A stretch of DNA of 64,000 nt from Dichomitus squalens LYAD-421 SS1. Lineage: Eukaryota; Basidiomycota; Agaricomycetes; Polyporales; Polyporaceae. Position numbers and translations under genes: made by a program. Location: positions 499,042-563,041 of the forward strand of contig NW_006766890.1 in NCBI RefSeq assembly GCF_000275845.1, in the 5' to 3' direction. The notes below the pieces were generated by a model. That model did not search any database and was not told where the DNA came from. It saw only the letters and a program-made list of their open reading frames with translations. How positions within the stretch are numbered: position 1 is the stretch's first letter; every line of letters begins with the position of its first letter. Positions 31,877 to 42,901 of this stretch are shown piece by piece.

Positions 31877-32713
31877 ATGACCACGACGACGGTTACAATG
31901 GCCTCAGGGCTCCGCTCACCACCCACCCCTCGCTCGAGTGCACCTTCACCTCGTCCGAGCGCACCTTCTCCACGGCCGACGTTCGATGCTGACCTCCTCC
32001 GCGCATACATGAAGGAGCTCCTGGCGACGACGCTGAAGAGCGCAACATGGCCCGAGACGAAGGAGCGCGATAAAGTCAAAGCATGGATAAAGGAGATCGG
32101 CGAGCGCGTGAAGAAGCGGATGCTAGGTGTGTGAGCGCACGGCGGGTTTTGGCACTCTCCTCCACCTATCCGGCTGACGCGTGCCCGACCACCCGTAGAG
32201 ATTCAGCCTCGAGAGTTGTGAGTGACCACGATCGCGCCGCAGCGTGGTCTTGTAACGAATGGCGTCACCCCCGACTGACGTTGGCATTTCTCTCTCCCGT
32301 GCGACCGTTCGTTAAGTAAATACATCGTCTTGACGCAGATAAATGAGAACGCTGGGCAGGGAGGCCGGTGAGTGACTACATTCGGCATGATTGCTTTTTG
32401 TGTACGGGTTATTCTGACCGTCGCGAGGACTCTACCCGTCCCTCCCGATATTCTCTCCGAATGCTCCAATCGGCTTCGGATTTCGCCTGCCAATTCCAGA
32501 GCCGATCTTGTGTGTCACTGGGAAGACTCCGACGTCGTAGCTCAAGAGGTGTTCGCCAATGTACGTGTCCGCTATGTACCTGCCTCTCCTTCCCTTTCGG
32601 CGCGCAATTGGAGAATGGATTGAGTGTAAATGATCGTACTGACCTTCCGTCCGTTGCTTGAATAGGACTCCATCATTTGCATATGCGTCGCCTTCGCTGT
32701 TCGGACGATATAG
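31877..32713 (+). CDS. Tctex1-family dynein light chain
   Basis: Dimeric light chain of cytoplasmic dynein linking cargo to the motor. Five exons sum to 142 residues: 31877-32126, 32199-32217 (19 nt), 32317-32367, 32500-32560, 32666-32713. MTTTTVTMASGLRS starts a disordered Ser/Pro segment with an APSPRPS repeat, then PTFDADLLRAYMKELLATTL (helix 1), WPETKERDKVKAWIKEIGERVKKRM (helix 2), the EIQPREF micro-exon, KYIVLTQINENAGQGGRADL, VCHWEDSDVVAQEVFAND and SIICICVAFAVRTI with TAG 32711-32713. The beta strands after helix 2 match the Tctex1 fold. The plus-strand frame is open upstream of 31877, so a longer N-terminus cannot be excluded. Confidence 0.9.
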
Positions 32714-35700
32714 CGGCCGCCTTGTCGATCGAGCTTCGTTGTCTTGCTGCCTTTGAGACGACAACCCATATCCCCGCCGTTTGAAGGACCAGGACTGTAT
32801 TCGGATATACCCATGACATACGGCACTTGCCAGAACCACCCGAAATGCCTAACGCCATAACATGCACCCGTGAATCCGGCGCACCACCCGCCGGCTAGTC
32901 CACCCGATCTCCACCGTCATAAACCCACCAGCTATCAACGATCCGCCGCATCGGCGGCGCGTTCGTGTTAGGACGTCATGTTCGAGGCGATGGTTCAGGG
33001 TGGCGAGGGCCGGTGCGGTGCGGTGTCGTGTGCTGGTAAGCAGGGTTCCGACGTTTGTGACCGCAGCTTCCTCGTTGGTCCAAGCCTGTAGGTCAGTACG
33101 CGCCTTTGCACAATTGCGCCACTCACAAAGACTCCGCGTTCCCGCGGCTTGCAGGGCGACCGGGACGAAACCAGCGTTTGATGACCGCCTCCTGACCCGT
33201 TATCTGGACGCTCGATCCCCTAGTCCCATTCCATGCTTGCCTTGTTCTTGGCCCAATCAAAAGCGATGCTGTGTTTATATTGTCCTTCGTGTGGCCGTTG
33301 TTGCTGCATCTGGGGTAGCTGAGCGCTGAGCTTTTGTCTCGTCTGCGCCTGACACTCCACCGAGACTCTCGTCGTGTACTCCGAGGGCGCAACGCCCGTC
33401 TACTGCGGATCTTTCCCTGCAGATTTCCATGGGCCCTGAGCCGCCCTGGCAGTTCATAGTACTGCCTGTGCACCGTTCGATTGGAATACGAGGTCGCGCT
33501 GCCCGCACGACACCAACTGCAGGCGGAGGTGGCGTACATCACGACATCATGAACGCTATTCGGTCGGAATCCTGCACCGCCCAGGACCGGCCGCCTCAAG
33601 AAAGGACATGCTAGTGTCATACACAGCAGCTCGTCATCTGCCTAAAGCAAGCCCACTCTATCTGATGGCTCGGACTCCGGGTCTGCGCGAGCCGTCACAA
33701 TCAGAACTCTATGCGGACAGGACTGGAAATAACGCGTCGTCCAGGGTGTCAGCGACCTGGGCAGCAGATGCGACTATCGGGCGCGGGTCGCCCGAGACTG
33801 GAAGCTCGCCCCGCTGCCCGTAGCACGTACTTACGGGGCAGACAAGCACATGAAGCTTGAAGTATCAAATGATAGCGTACGGCATGGCTGGCTGGCTGGA
33901 TCATGGGGGGCCTGACAGCTGCTCGCACATATCACAGAGCGGGATGATTGCCACACAGTTCGATGGACCCGGCGGTGCGGCTTGCCATATGCGCTCTCGC
34001 TGTACATGAGCCACGCCACCCGTTCGGATGGAATGCGGCGCAAGTCCACCCCAGAATTAACGATGTGAACGCGCACAGCTGCGCGGTGTCCGCCGGCGCG
34101 CCAAGTCCTGGTTATGGCCTGCGCATATGGAGGGCCCACGGGTGTGGATACTGAATTGGGCCGCGCTGCTCACGCTGGGTTGGCTGACGTTGCTCGCGCG
34201 ATACTCGCATGCTGGACGGTATCCCGAATACGTGGACCCGCGCACGCAGCCGTCTGCTCGCGGTGGGAGACTATAGTCGCTAGCGCACCAGCTGGCCTAG
34301 TGCGCGCCATGTACGTCCGAGGAGGCTGTATGTAATGGGCCCGTGGAGGCGCGCAGCACTCTGATACTTACGAATGGCAGGGCTTGTGGGCCGGCCTGGA
34401 CCGGGGCGCCACGTATGGGGCACTGGAAGGGAGGAGGAATTGACAGAGTTGGGAGGTGATTATCAGGCTGATCGATGTGCACCGCTGACGGACATGATGC
34501 GAGGGCCAGATGGCGCATCGCTTGCTCCGCCGACGGGCGCCCGACGTTTACGCTGCAGCAGCGTGACAGCGGACCCCGGGGACCTCCGGGGTGTTCACAT
34601 GGGAGATCTCGAGTATCTGCGCGCTGCCCGTCGGATCTCGTCCGTAAGCGGGCGCGTTCCGGCCATTCTCGAGCAGCTTTGTGGCGTTCGGAAGCAGACT
34701 CGCTGCATCGAGCGAGGAAGCTGCCCTGAACGCTCGCGGTAGAAGCACGCCTCTGCCCGTCGCGAGTCAGCTTGACGTGTCGACACGCTCTCTCTCCCTT
34801 CCACACCGTCCTCTTGACATGACCACAGTCCGTTCAGATGGAACACTCCTCCACCAAGCCCGTCCGCCGGGCCATGTCTCGCCGTCTGCATGTCCGCCGT
34901 ACTACCGATGGTCCTCTCGATCGCTAGTGAACTCGACAGTCGAACCACGGACCGTCCCAGCCTATCGCTTCGCCGGAGCCACCCACAAATCCCGCAACTA
35001 TAATTGATCGACACAGATGTTCTCCGGGCGACTCCGGCAAGCCGTCCTCCCTCTTGAAACGTGCGCATGGCGGAGCAGCGAACCGGACAAGCCAGACACC
35101 CAGCCCGCACTCCGCCTGATCCTGCCTTTGCTTTCCGTGTCAGCGAACGTCCCAAGGCACACCACACCGTATGTCCTGGCGGGGACAATACGGCACCATG
35201 GGCGAATGATATCACAGACGCGTTCCGCATTACGGCCCTTCGTGCTTCAGGTCCGGCACAAGGGAGGCCCATTCAGTCGCAGCACAGCTTGGAAGCGCTT
35301 CTGATTCCGCTAGCCCCAAGGTTTGCGGCTTTCCCACGCCTGCTTGCAGCTTGAGGCTTGAGCTTGCGTTTTTCTGACCTATCGGAGATCCCGCTTGTCA
35401 CGCCAACACGGTAGAGGAAACCCTTCCGGCGCGTTCCCACCCTCTGGGGGCTCTGGCCTCCTGGTCGTTGCTCGACTCGAGATGTGGTGCTGGAATATAG
35501 CGGAGGTGCGTTGATGTCAGCAAAATGAATCTGCGCTCTCCCGATTTACCCTGAAACAAGTGGCTGTGGGAGAGGGAAGGAGAGGCGTCATCGGCGAGGA
35601 CGCCTCCGTATGTATTGCTCGGAAGCACTACCCGTCAGCATCACGACAGCCCTACCACCGGACCAAGTGAAGCCCAGCGACGGTGTAAGTTAGCGGCTTG

Positions 35701-38700
35701 CGGTGTTAATTCCACCCGCCCCGCACACGCTTCGCTCAGTAAATGAGATCGAGTGCTTTCATTTATCCCCGCCCTCGAACTCTCTTCATTCCGCATAGTA
35801 ACGCCGTGTCCAGCCAGATACGTGGTGCTCGCCGCCCACACGGCCCCTGTGCAGCCAGCTACGCCGGACAGACAGCGCGTCGACCGCTGAACGCTGCCCA
35901 CGTCGCTCCTCCGTATCAGCTGGAGCGTGGCCGGCAGCCCGCTGTCTGCCTGATCAGAACAACATGCCGCCGTTCTCGAACGCAGGCCGGGACGCAGGGC
36001 CCCCCGCCGCCCGAAGGAGCAGGTGATCGTCAGACGGGCGGAGAGTTCGCGAACCGCGCTGGCAGAACCCGCGGAATCCTCGAGGGAAACGCGCCAGGGA
36101 GCGACGTGGGAACGCGCTGCAGAGATAGCTGCTCGGATCTGGGGCCTTTTGCCACGAACGCGAACACGGACACGGACCCGCACCCAAACGCGAGCGAGCC
36201 CTCCTCACTGGGCTCTCTCTCCGCGCCTGCCTGTCCGTCCGCGCGAGAGCGAGTGAGCGACGGATGACGGATGACAAGGTTTTCATTACGCACCGCACCC
36301 CAGAAGTTTTTAGAGCGCGCCCTCCCCTCCCCCGTCTTGCTGATCGCTCATCATGCCCTCAGATCTATTGAATGCGGGGACGGCCCGCAAGACGAGGGCA
36401 CGCCAGGGGCCGAGTTTGTGACGAGGGTATATTGGTCAATGCCTCCGAGATGCGCTAAGACCGCCTCGTGGACGGTGATACGCACGACACCAAATACATG
36501 GGCGGTCTTTGGAAACGCGACGTAGATGGGCGCAGCCGCGGAGCGACGGGATGGGAGAAGGCGGGGGATGCTTCCGGTCTTCCCAGTGCGCGAAGAAGTG
36601 TAGGCACGCTTGGGACCGTTGTGGACGATCGACATGTTCCTGAGGAAACCGTGTGAGAGCAGCTGCAGGCAGCGTCCGGAATCCCCGAAATGGGACTCCG
36701 CGAGCTGACCGATGCGCGTCGTAGGCATGCAGACATGCTGGTGAGGGGCTCGGGCTGTTCCTCGCGCCTAGGGCTGAGTACAGGCATCGCGTCCAGGACA
36801 CAATGCCTATTCTGAGCTGCGCATATCTGATCACGGTGCACGACGATTTGCCATATCAGCCGTCTTCGACTCAATATCGACGAATCGGACGGCGAATCCG
36901 CGATATGCCTGCAGCTGGGAATTCACCAGCCATTCGTCAGTGAATAGCCCGTGCGAGGCATGTGCCGAAGAAGTTGCCAGATCGGGCCGGAAGACCGCGA
37001 GCCCCTGCGAGAAGTTGCTCTTGTCGAACTTAGATGCTTCATACTCACCTCCCTGAGGACATTCAATCGGCAACTTGCAGGCGCTGTGAGCAGTTACTCA
37101 ACACGACTTGGGCTCATAATGACTGTGGGGTAGCAACGGACGCTGACGGTGAACATGAAACCGCAGCAACCGGCCTTCCTCATGAGAGCTGAGGGTGGTT
37201 CCGAGCCTATCACTGTTTCATGGGGTACGTTACCTGAACACGGCAACACATCTTCAGCTTCAGGCGACAGCTAACCCGAAGCGAGTATGGAGGCGTACGT
37301 ACCGCGTTGTAACGGAGCAAGCCGCGTTGGTTCTTGTTCCCGCACTAGCAAAGGCACAAGTCCGCGATTTTTCCGCACTGGCAGTCGAGGGACGAGCTGC
37401 GGCAGTGTCCGAGCCGTGGACAGGGAACCTGCTGAAGGAGAGCACGCGGTATCAGCTCTGCCCGTGCGGTGACAGCGAGGCACCGGAAGGCTCACACAAG
37501 GGCTATGACGCCATCACGGTACTTGATCCTGGCACTCAGGCTAAAGTCTCCGGTGAAGGGACGCATGTGTGCTTGGGGATCTGGCTGACGCGAACAGAAC
37601 CAAAAATTACAATTCGTACAAATGAGAGATGTGACTAGATGCAAGGATTCTAGTCAGATGCTGGTAGCTTACGGCACTTGAGAGAGCAACAGCTGTGGAG
37701 AAGAAGCGGCGATCGGAATCGACGGGTGTCATTGGCGATGGATGGCTGCAGCATGGCGCGAGAATGGTTATACGTAAATGCACGGCGTTCAGGCTCCTTC
37801 GCGGTAGAAGAGTCCCATTAGGTCTTGCTCATGGCGCTATCTCTAGGGTCGTGTCCCAGTGAGTAAAACACGATGAGGAGGTCCTTTCCTTACGTTACCT
37901 TTCTCCACAAGGGACCGCCGCCTGAAATCTTGACTGCCGACTTACGTGCAAATGAAAAGGGGCTTAAGTCCGGCGGCGTGGGACTTCGCCCTGCACGATA
38001 ACAGCCATGGCAGTATTGGAAGGCTTTGTGTTGGAGAAGCGACCTAGGGGACAGAAGTTGGTGTGAGAATGGAACCGCCGCATGTTCGGATGTTCTCCAT
38101 TGCTAACCTTCGGCAGAGACGCGGCGTGCGAAACCTGCAAGATCTATAGCTCCTTGAGCATTTCAACTCACTATGAGATGGCAAGGTCGCCGCAGAGGCA
38201 GAATTCACGAACTCTGAGCAAGTATACTTACCATATGTCGTTAACGTGGCCGACTACGGGGCGACAGAGCCACACAAGATCAACACATTCCGGAGCGGGA
38301 CCCACATATTGCCTTTTATGGTAAACCATTCCACGTGTCTACTGAGCGGCGGTCGCTCAACACGGGCGCTTAGAAACCAAAAGAGCCCCGCTCTCCCATG
38401 GAGCTCTGATCGAAAGAGAAAGCCGTAAAGAGGTGTATAAGGGAATGGTAGCCGGATGTTCTGCATGCCTCATAGCACCGCATCCACATTGAACGACCCC
38501 CAAAAATCCGCCTTCTGATCTGAGAATATGGGACCATATGGTGCATGTCCACAGTCAGACCGCGGTGAATCCAGGGCTAATGCAACCTGCGCATGCCGAA
38601 ATTTACAGACTTACCGGTAGTACCAGAGTTCCCGCTCACGCCCTTGCGCAGAGACACCGGGACTCCCCGACGCCAGCAAACCTCTTTTTCGTTACCCGAC

Positions 38701-38852
38701 TAGCATTCGACTTGTCCCCGCCAGAGGTCCCGAAGCACAATTTCATTTCCAGCGGTGGTGACCATCAATTGCATGTCATGGCCCGTACGGAGAGATTAAT
38801 GAACGTACCCTATGTGCATGTGTACCAACACAAGGCCCACGCGTGATAGCTC
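32714..38852. other. Gene desert, about 6.1 kb
   Basis: No domain, start-stop-intron pattern or RNA gene is supportable. Many overlapping frames up to 225 codons (for example minus 35272-34595) have low-complexity, Arg/Cys-rich translations typical of GC-rich noncoding DNA. The one stretch that reads like protein is minus 37073-36831 (80 codons; GEYEASKFDKSNFSQ, then SAHASHGLFTDEWLVNSQ, YRGFAVRFVDIE), not placed in a family and possibly a decayed exon. The first few hundred bases include the Tctex1 3' UTR. Confidence 0.5.
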
Positions 38853-39173
38853 TTATGTGTTGTCTCTTCTACGCAATTCTTCAAGGGCTCGCGGTGTCCT
38901 AGGGAATATATCGTCATTCTCTTGGGTCAACACGGCCAGTTCCATCAAGGGTATGGTGAGTATTCTTTCTGGCTGCTCACGGACGGACAAATACAGTATT
39001 AGCTATGTTTTGTAGACTTCTTGCATTAGTCTGGTACTCACGGTCACCGATTGCAGATAAACGCTCTCTCTCTGCTCCGAGTCCCGCACTGTGCTGATGA
39101 TCCTTATGACTAAAGAGTAGCGCCGGTTTATGTAGCCAGTCAGAAGACGCACCCGCTGGCGAATTGCATGAAT
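38853..39173 (-). CDS. C-terminal two exons of an unrecognised gene (partial)
   Basis: Exon 39173-39042 (44 codons) has RQRVRLLTGYINRRYSLVI, then RIISTVRDSEQRESVYLQSVT; a 68-nt intron (GTGAGT to GAGCAG) leads to exon 38973-38853: PERILTIPLMELAVLTQE, NDDIFPRTPRALEELRR, then TAA at 38855-38853. Both exons are phase 0 with clean signals and the joined text is amphipathic and coherent, so I regard them as real. The upstream end (acceptor gtcag at 39176-39174) has no Met, so 5' exons must lie between here and the plus-strand gene at 39444, or the gene is truncated. I could not find them convincingly. Family unknown. Confidence 0.5.
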
Positions 39174-39443
39174 CTGACGAGGACGGCTGGGCTACCATTG
39201 GGGATTCATGATTGACAAGATGGGTATGCCTAAGATCTTGAAGGGACAGTGTCAGGTTCAATACAAAGCTCTGCACGCGCGGACGATCTTGGTCGTGACT
39301 AGCGACGTTGGTTTTCCTTTTCGAGCGGATAGAGAAAGCCGGTCACGTGGCAAAAATTCGAGCTCGTCACTGAGGGCGGCGAGCAGCAGCGGACGTGTCT
39401 CCGACCAGTCTGCGCACACTGGCCCTCCGCCTTCCTCTGTCGC

Positions 39444-41498
39444 ATGGCGCATCGATGCGTCCGCAAGTTCAGACTTGCAAAACCCGCCTCCCTCGACGCA
39501 CGACACTTTCACACCATACCAGCTCGCCATGATGCACCAGCTCTTCCTTTGGCAGAGCACTCGACCTCTGCGTCTGGCCCCTCCTCATCTCGACGTAGCC
39601 CTCTTGATGTCTTGCGGGAGCAGAAAGTTTCTGACCTAAGAAGCTTGCTATCACTGCGGACTCCGAGCCCAAACCGCGTCTGGGGAAACTACCTCGAGCT
39701 CCTCCAATTTTACGGCTCGGCGAAGGTTCCTCTGGACATTCACCAGTCTGTTCTCCGGAAGTGCGCCCCACCGGCTGCGCACGTCCGCGCTATAGCCGCT
39801 AGAAGGGTGGCGGCCGGACAGAGGTACAAGGAGGATATGCTGTACGAGTCTCGTTACCAGAGGATTATCCGTAACATCCGCTCCGCCGGAGACACGCCCT
39901 CTCTCTCAGACTATCACTGTGTCCTCGACCTCTTTGCCGCAGTTGGGAACCACAACGGCGCAATGATGGTACTAGCCGAGATCGGACGCGTCGGACTGGT
40001 CAAGGACCCGCGAACATACGGTCTGTGTTTGCAGGCGCTATGTCACCGGTTGACTCTCCCCGTGTGGCACCTGGACCGGCCGGCCCTGGTGGACGAGGTC
40101 ACGGAGCATTGCATGACCATATTGAACGAGATGGCAGACAGAGGTGTGCCCTATGCTCCTGTCAATGTGGATCTCGCGTTCCGTATCTTGAAGGAGACTA
40201 TGAATATGGAGGGCTTCACCATGCTCATGCGGAATGCGTATGGAATCGACCTCGCGTATCCCGATCGGTCTCCTCTGGAGTACTGGGGAAAGGTGCGCGA
40301 TGCGGCGACAGAGGTAGAGGCTCAAGACGGCCAGTCTGTCCGGTTCCCCACCCAGCTCCCCTTCACTCTTGCCACCTTCAACACGGCTCTCGACTACCTC
40401 GCCCGCTCAGGGAATGTGACGAAGCTCGTGCAGACGTTCGAAGTCATCACGAACCCGCTCCCTTCCACAACCTCCAACCCCAACTCCTTTGACGACGAGG
40501 ACGACGAGGATTTTGGCGTGTCGAATCCTCAGGTAGCGCCTTACAGATCTCCCCACGTCCAGCCCAACACGACCTCCTTCCGTACGCTTCTGCGTGGCGT
40601 ATGCGATGCTGGTCATGTGGGCCTTGCACGGCATTACGTCCTTGTCGCTATAGCGCAAGAACGACAACAAGACTACCTCCTCTTGCGCTCTGCACTTACA
40701 CAACCACCAGACGAGCTTCCTGCTCCTCGCCTATCGATTAACCGTAATCTTCTGCTCCCCGTCTTTCATCTCGCGAACCGCCAGAAGGACGTGGAGCTGC
40801 TACGCTGGATCACCGTCAGAATCAAGCGCGCCGTCCGCTGGCACCGACATGCCATCAAGTATTACACCAGCACCCGCACCAGATGGGTTGAATCTGGAGT
40901 CTACGTACCGAAGCGGGCTGTTGAAACGGACCTCGAAGACGATGTTGGCAGCGATCTGCCGTCCGCCGCCTCCACATCGCGGTTCTCATCATTCTTTAGC
41001 CCGTCGTCCTCTTCGCGACAGGCATCCGCGACATTTGACGCCTCCTCATCAAGCAATGAGGACTTCACTACGTCTGCCATCCAGGCTGAGGAGGGGCAGA
41101 AGACGTTCGACGTCGACTTGCACTTGAAGCTCCTCGAACGCGAGCTCCTCGAGCTCGAGGACTTAGAACGACACGCGGACGTCGTCCTGGGGCGCAGCAC
41201 GCAGCGCCTCAAGGAGCGTCTCGGGCGGCGGGTCTGGAACAGCAAAGATATCTTCCTGCGCGACATCGGCCGCCGGACGACCTTGCCGAAGGCGGTCTTC
41301 CGCGAAAACGTCAACTTCCGCTCGCAGAGCGAGGTCGAGGCGAGACAGTTGAAGGAGCGATCGGCAAAGACACGCGAGAGGCCAACATGGGGCGCGCCAC
41401 CGCCGCTCGCTAGGACGGGTCCGATGGGCGAGCAGTATACAGCGACGAGCTCCGTGGAGCGGGAGGAGCGGCCACCCAAAAGCTCTCGGGAGTCGTAA
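39444..41498 (+). CDS. Pentatricopeptide-repeat-like mitochondrial protein, 684 aa
   Basis: A single uninterrupted exon. The N-terminus (MAHRCVRKFRLAKPASLDARHF) is Arg-rich and acid-free for about 30 residues, a mitochondrial targeting sequence. Helical repeat units of about 35 residues follow: SLSDYHCVLDLFAAVGNHNGAMMVLAEI, DPRTYGLCLQALCHRL, VDLAFRILKETMNMEGF, LATFNTALDYLARSGNVTKLVQTFEVI and TSFRTLLRGVCDAGHVGLARHYVLVAI match the PPR (x-TYN-x-L-I-x-A) pattern. An acidic linker (DDEDDEDFG) interrupts the array, and the C-terminal third is Ser-rich then charged and helical (ERELLELEDLERHAD). PPR proteins bind mitochondrial RNAs for stability, processing or translation; the target is unknown. Codon use is strongly coding-like. 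Adjacent to the partial gene on the other strand, start to exon about 270 bp. Confidence 0.85.
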   Translation: MAHRCVRKFRLAKPASLDARHFHTIPARHDAPALPLAEHSTSASGPSSSRRSPLDVLREQKVSDLRSLLSLRTPSPNRVWGNYLELLQFYGSAKVPLDIHQSVLRKCAPPAAHVRAIAARRVAAGQRYKEDMLYESRYQRIIRNIRSAGDTPSLSDYHCVLDLFAAVGNHNGAMMVLAEIGRVGLVKDPRTYGLCLQALCHRLTLPVWHLDRPALVDEVTEHCMTILNEMADRGVPYAPVNVDLAFRILKETMNMEGFTMLMRNAYGIDLAYPDRSPLEYWGKVRDAATEVEAQDGQSVRFPTQLPFTLATFNTALDYLARSGNVTKLVQTFEVITNPLPSTTSNPNSFDDEDDEDFGVSNPQVAPYRSPHVQPNTTSFRTLLRGVCDAGHVGLARHYVLVAIAQERQQDYLLLRSALTQPPDELPAPRLSINRNLLLPVFHLANRQKDVELLRWITVRIKRAVRWHRHAIKYYTSTRTRWVESGVYVPKRAVETDLEDDVGSDLPSAASTSRFSSFFSPSSSSRQASATFDASSSSNEDFTTSAIQAEEGQKTFDVDLHLKLLERELLELEDLERHADVVLGRSTQRLKERLGRRVWNSKDIFLRDIGRRTTLPKAVFRENVNFRSQSEVEARQLKERSAKTRERPTWGAPPPLARTGPMGEQYTATSSVEREERPPKSSRES

Positions 41499-42128
41499 AC
41501 TGTCTGGCGCAGTTTGCACCGCTGCTGTATTTTATAGGTGCGTACTTTGCGTGCTCTGGCTGCATTCGGGTGACATCCTCACTTCTCGGACCAGATACCA
41601 TCTAATTACACTCTACACACCTTTGGAGACCGTAGGCTGCATGGAAATACAAAGGTATGTTGCGGTTTGCCTAGTCGCAACAATGTCGGTAATCTAGACG
41701 ATCTTTGCGATGTGTCAGGGCAGGTGTTTTGCGTCGGACTAGCACCGTTGTATTCCCGCTCTTTCATTCTCAATGCAGACTATGGAAATTCCGTAACGAA
41801 AGAGTCGTCGAGTCTTGATCAGGCCAATTCAAGATGGTCGAACTCAGATCAAACTGGGTGATTAATAGCGCTTAAATGTTGCAGTGAGTCCGCCGGCGCT
41901 ACAAGAGCGTCAATCGAGACTACCGCAGCACACCCAAATTCTCTGGGGGATTTGCCTGTCCTCATTCTTTGGAGCGATGAGAAGCATCTACGGGAGTTTA
42001 CCTGTTCCCATGGTGAGGCGGTTGTCGCCTACGACTGCTTTCCGGCGTATATATCCCGCGGTGGCCACGATGACTCTTCACGACTTTGCCACGTCCACAC
42101 ACCTATCCTTGTGTCATCTCTTTCACCT
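41499..42128. other. Spacer between PPR gene and C3H1 gene
   Basis: The 3' UTR of the PPR gene and promoter of the C3H1 gene; no additional gene supported. Confidence 0.5.
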
Positions 42129-42901
42129 ATGGAGCAAGTCTGCTTCCAATTCGCCGAGAAGGGGACTTGTCGGTTCGGGGTGCGATGTCGCTTCAAGCAT
42201 GTTGCTGGGGCTTCCGCTGTTCATGGCGAAGGACAAGAGAAGGTACGCTCATGGGCCAAATGACGAGAACCACTATTGTCCAATTACGCCACTTTTATAG
42301 CCCAAGAAACGGAGTCCGAAGGGCAAGTCTAAGCAGAAGGAAACCCCCAGGAACTACATCGCCGAGTTCTTTGCCCTCTACCCGGAATACCCGTACAACC
42401 CCTCATCATCGTTCATGGTCGAATATTTCGCCATGTGTGATCTCTTCGCTTGGCCGAGACATGGTAACTGTGACGAGAGAGATCTCGCTCGAGGCCGCTT
42501 AAAGGATGCCATGGTGCAACAATTCAATAGTACCTATGGGAGAGACGTCAACGACGTTGTGGCTTGGCAGAATCTATGCAAAGCTCTCGAAGTTGACCCT
42601 GTCCCTGACAACATGCAGGATTGTCAGAAGGTACGTATTCAGAAGTTGTATTATATGATGTCAGTGTTCAGATACCGAGTCCACGCAGGTCATCGAAAGT
42701 GTCCACGTCAATATATGCGACCTGGTAGAGGCGCCGATTCTGGGCCCACCCCGAGATTTTGGCTCCGAGGAGGCACTTGCCATATATTCTAAGAGCACGG
42801 GCAAGATCTTCCCCAGGAACAACGTCCATGCGGGAAGTCTCTTGCGTTACTTACTACGTCATATATTGAGCCACCCGGGTATAGGATATCGTAGAGCGTA
42901 G
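42129..42901 (+). CDS. C3H1 zinc-finger protein with conserved agaricomycete C-terminal domain, 218 aa
   Basis: Three exons: 42129-42242, 42301-42630, 42689-42901, all phase 0. Residues 4-25 form a CCCH finger with spacing C-x8-C-x5-C-x3-H (FQFAEKGT, RFGVR, RFK between ligands), usually RNA-binding. Exon 2 starts with a basic PKKRSPKGKSKQK linker, then a globular domain: YIAEFFALYPEYPYNPSSS, FMVEYFAMCDLFAWPR, MVQQFNSTYGRDVNDVVAWQNLCKAL and exon 3 VIESVHVNICDLVEAP...ALAIYSKSTGKIFPRNNVHAGSLLRYLLRHI. This domain is common in mushroom-forming fungi, often in many copies, and has no known role. TAG at 42899-42901. An RNA-related function is inferred from the finger alone. Confidence 0.85.

Noticed and set aside
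34595..35272. 225-codon minus-strand frame
   Set aside because: Arg/Cys/Gly-rich translation with no structure, overlapping several similar frames on both strands.
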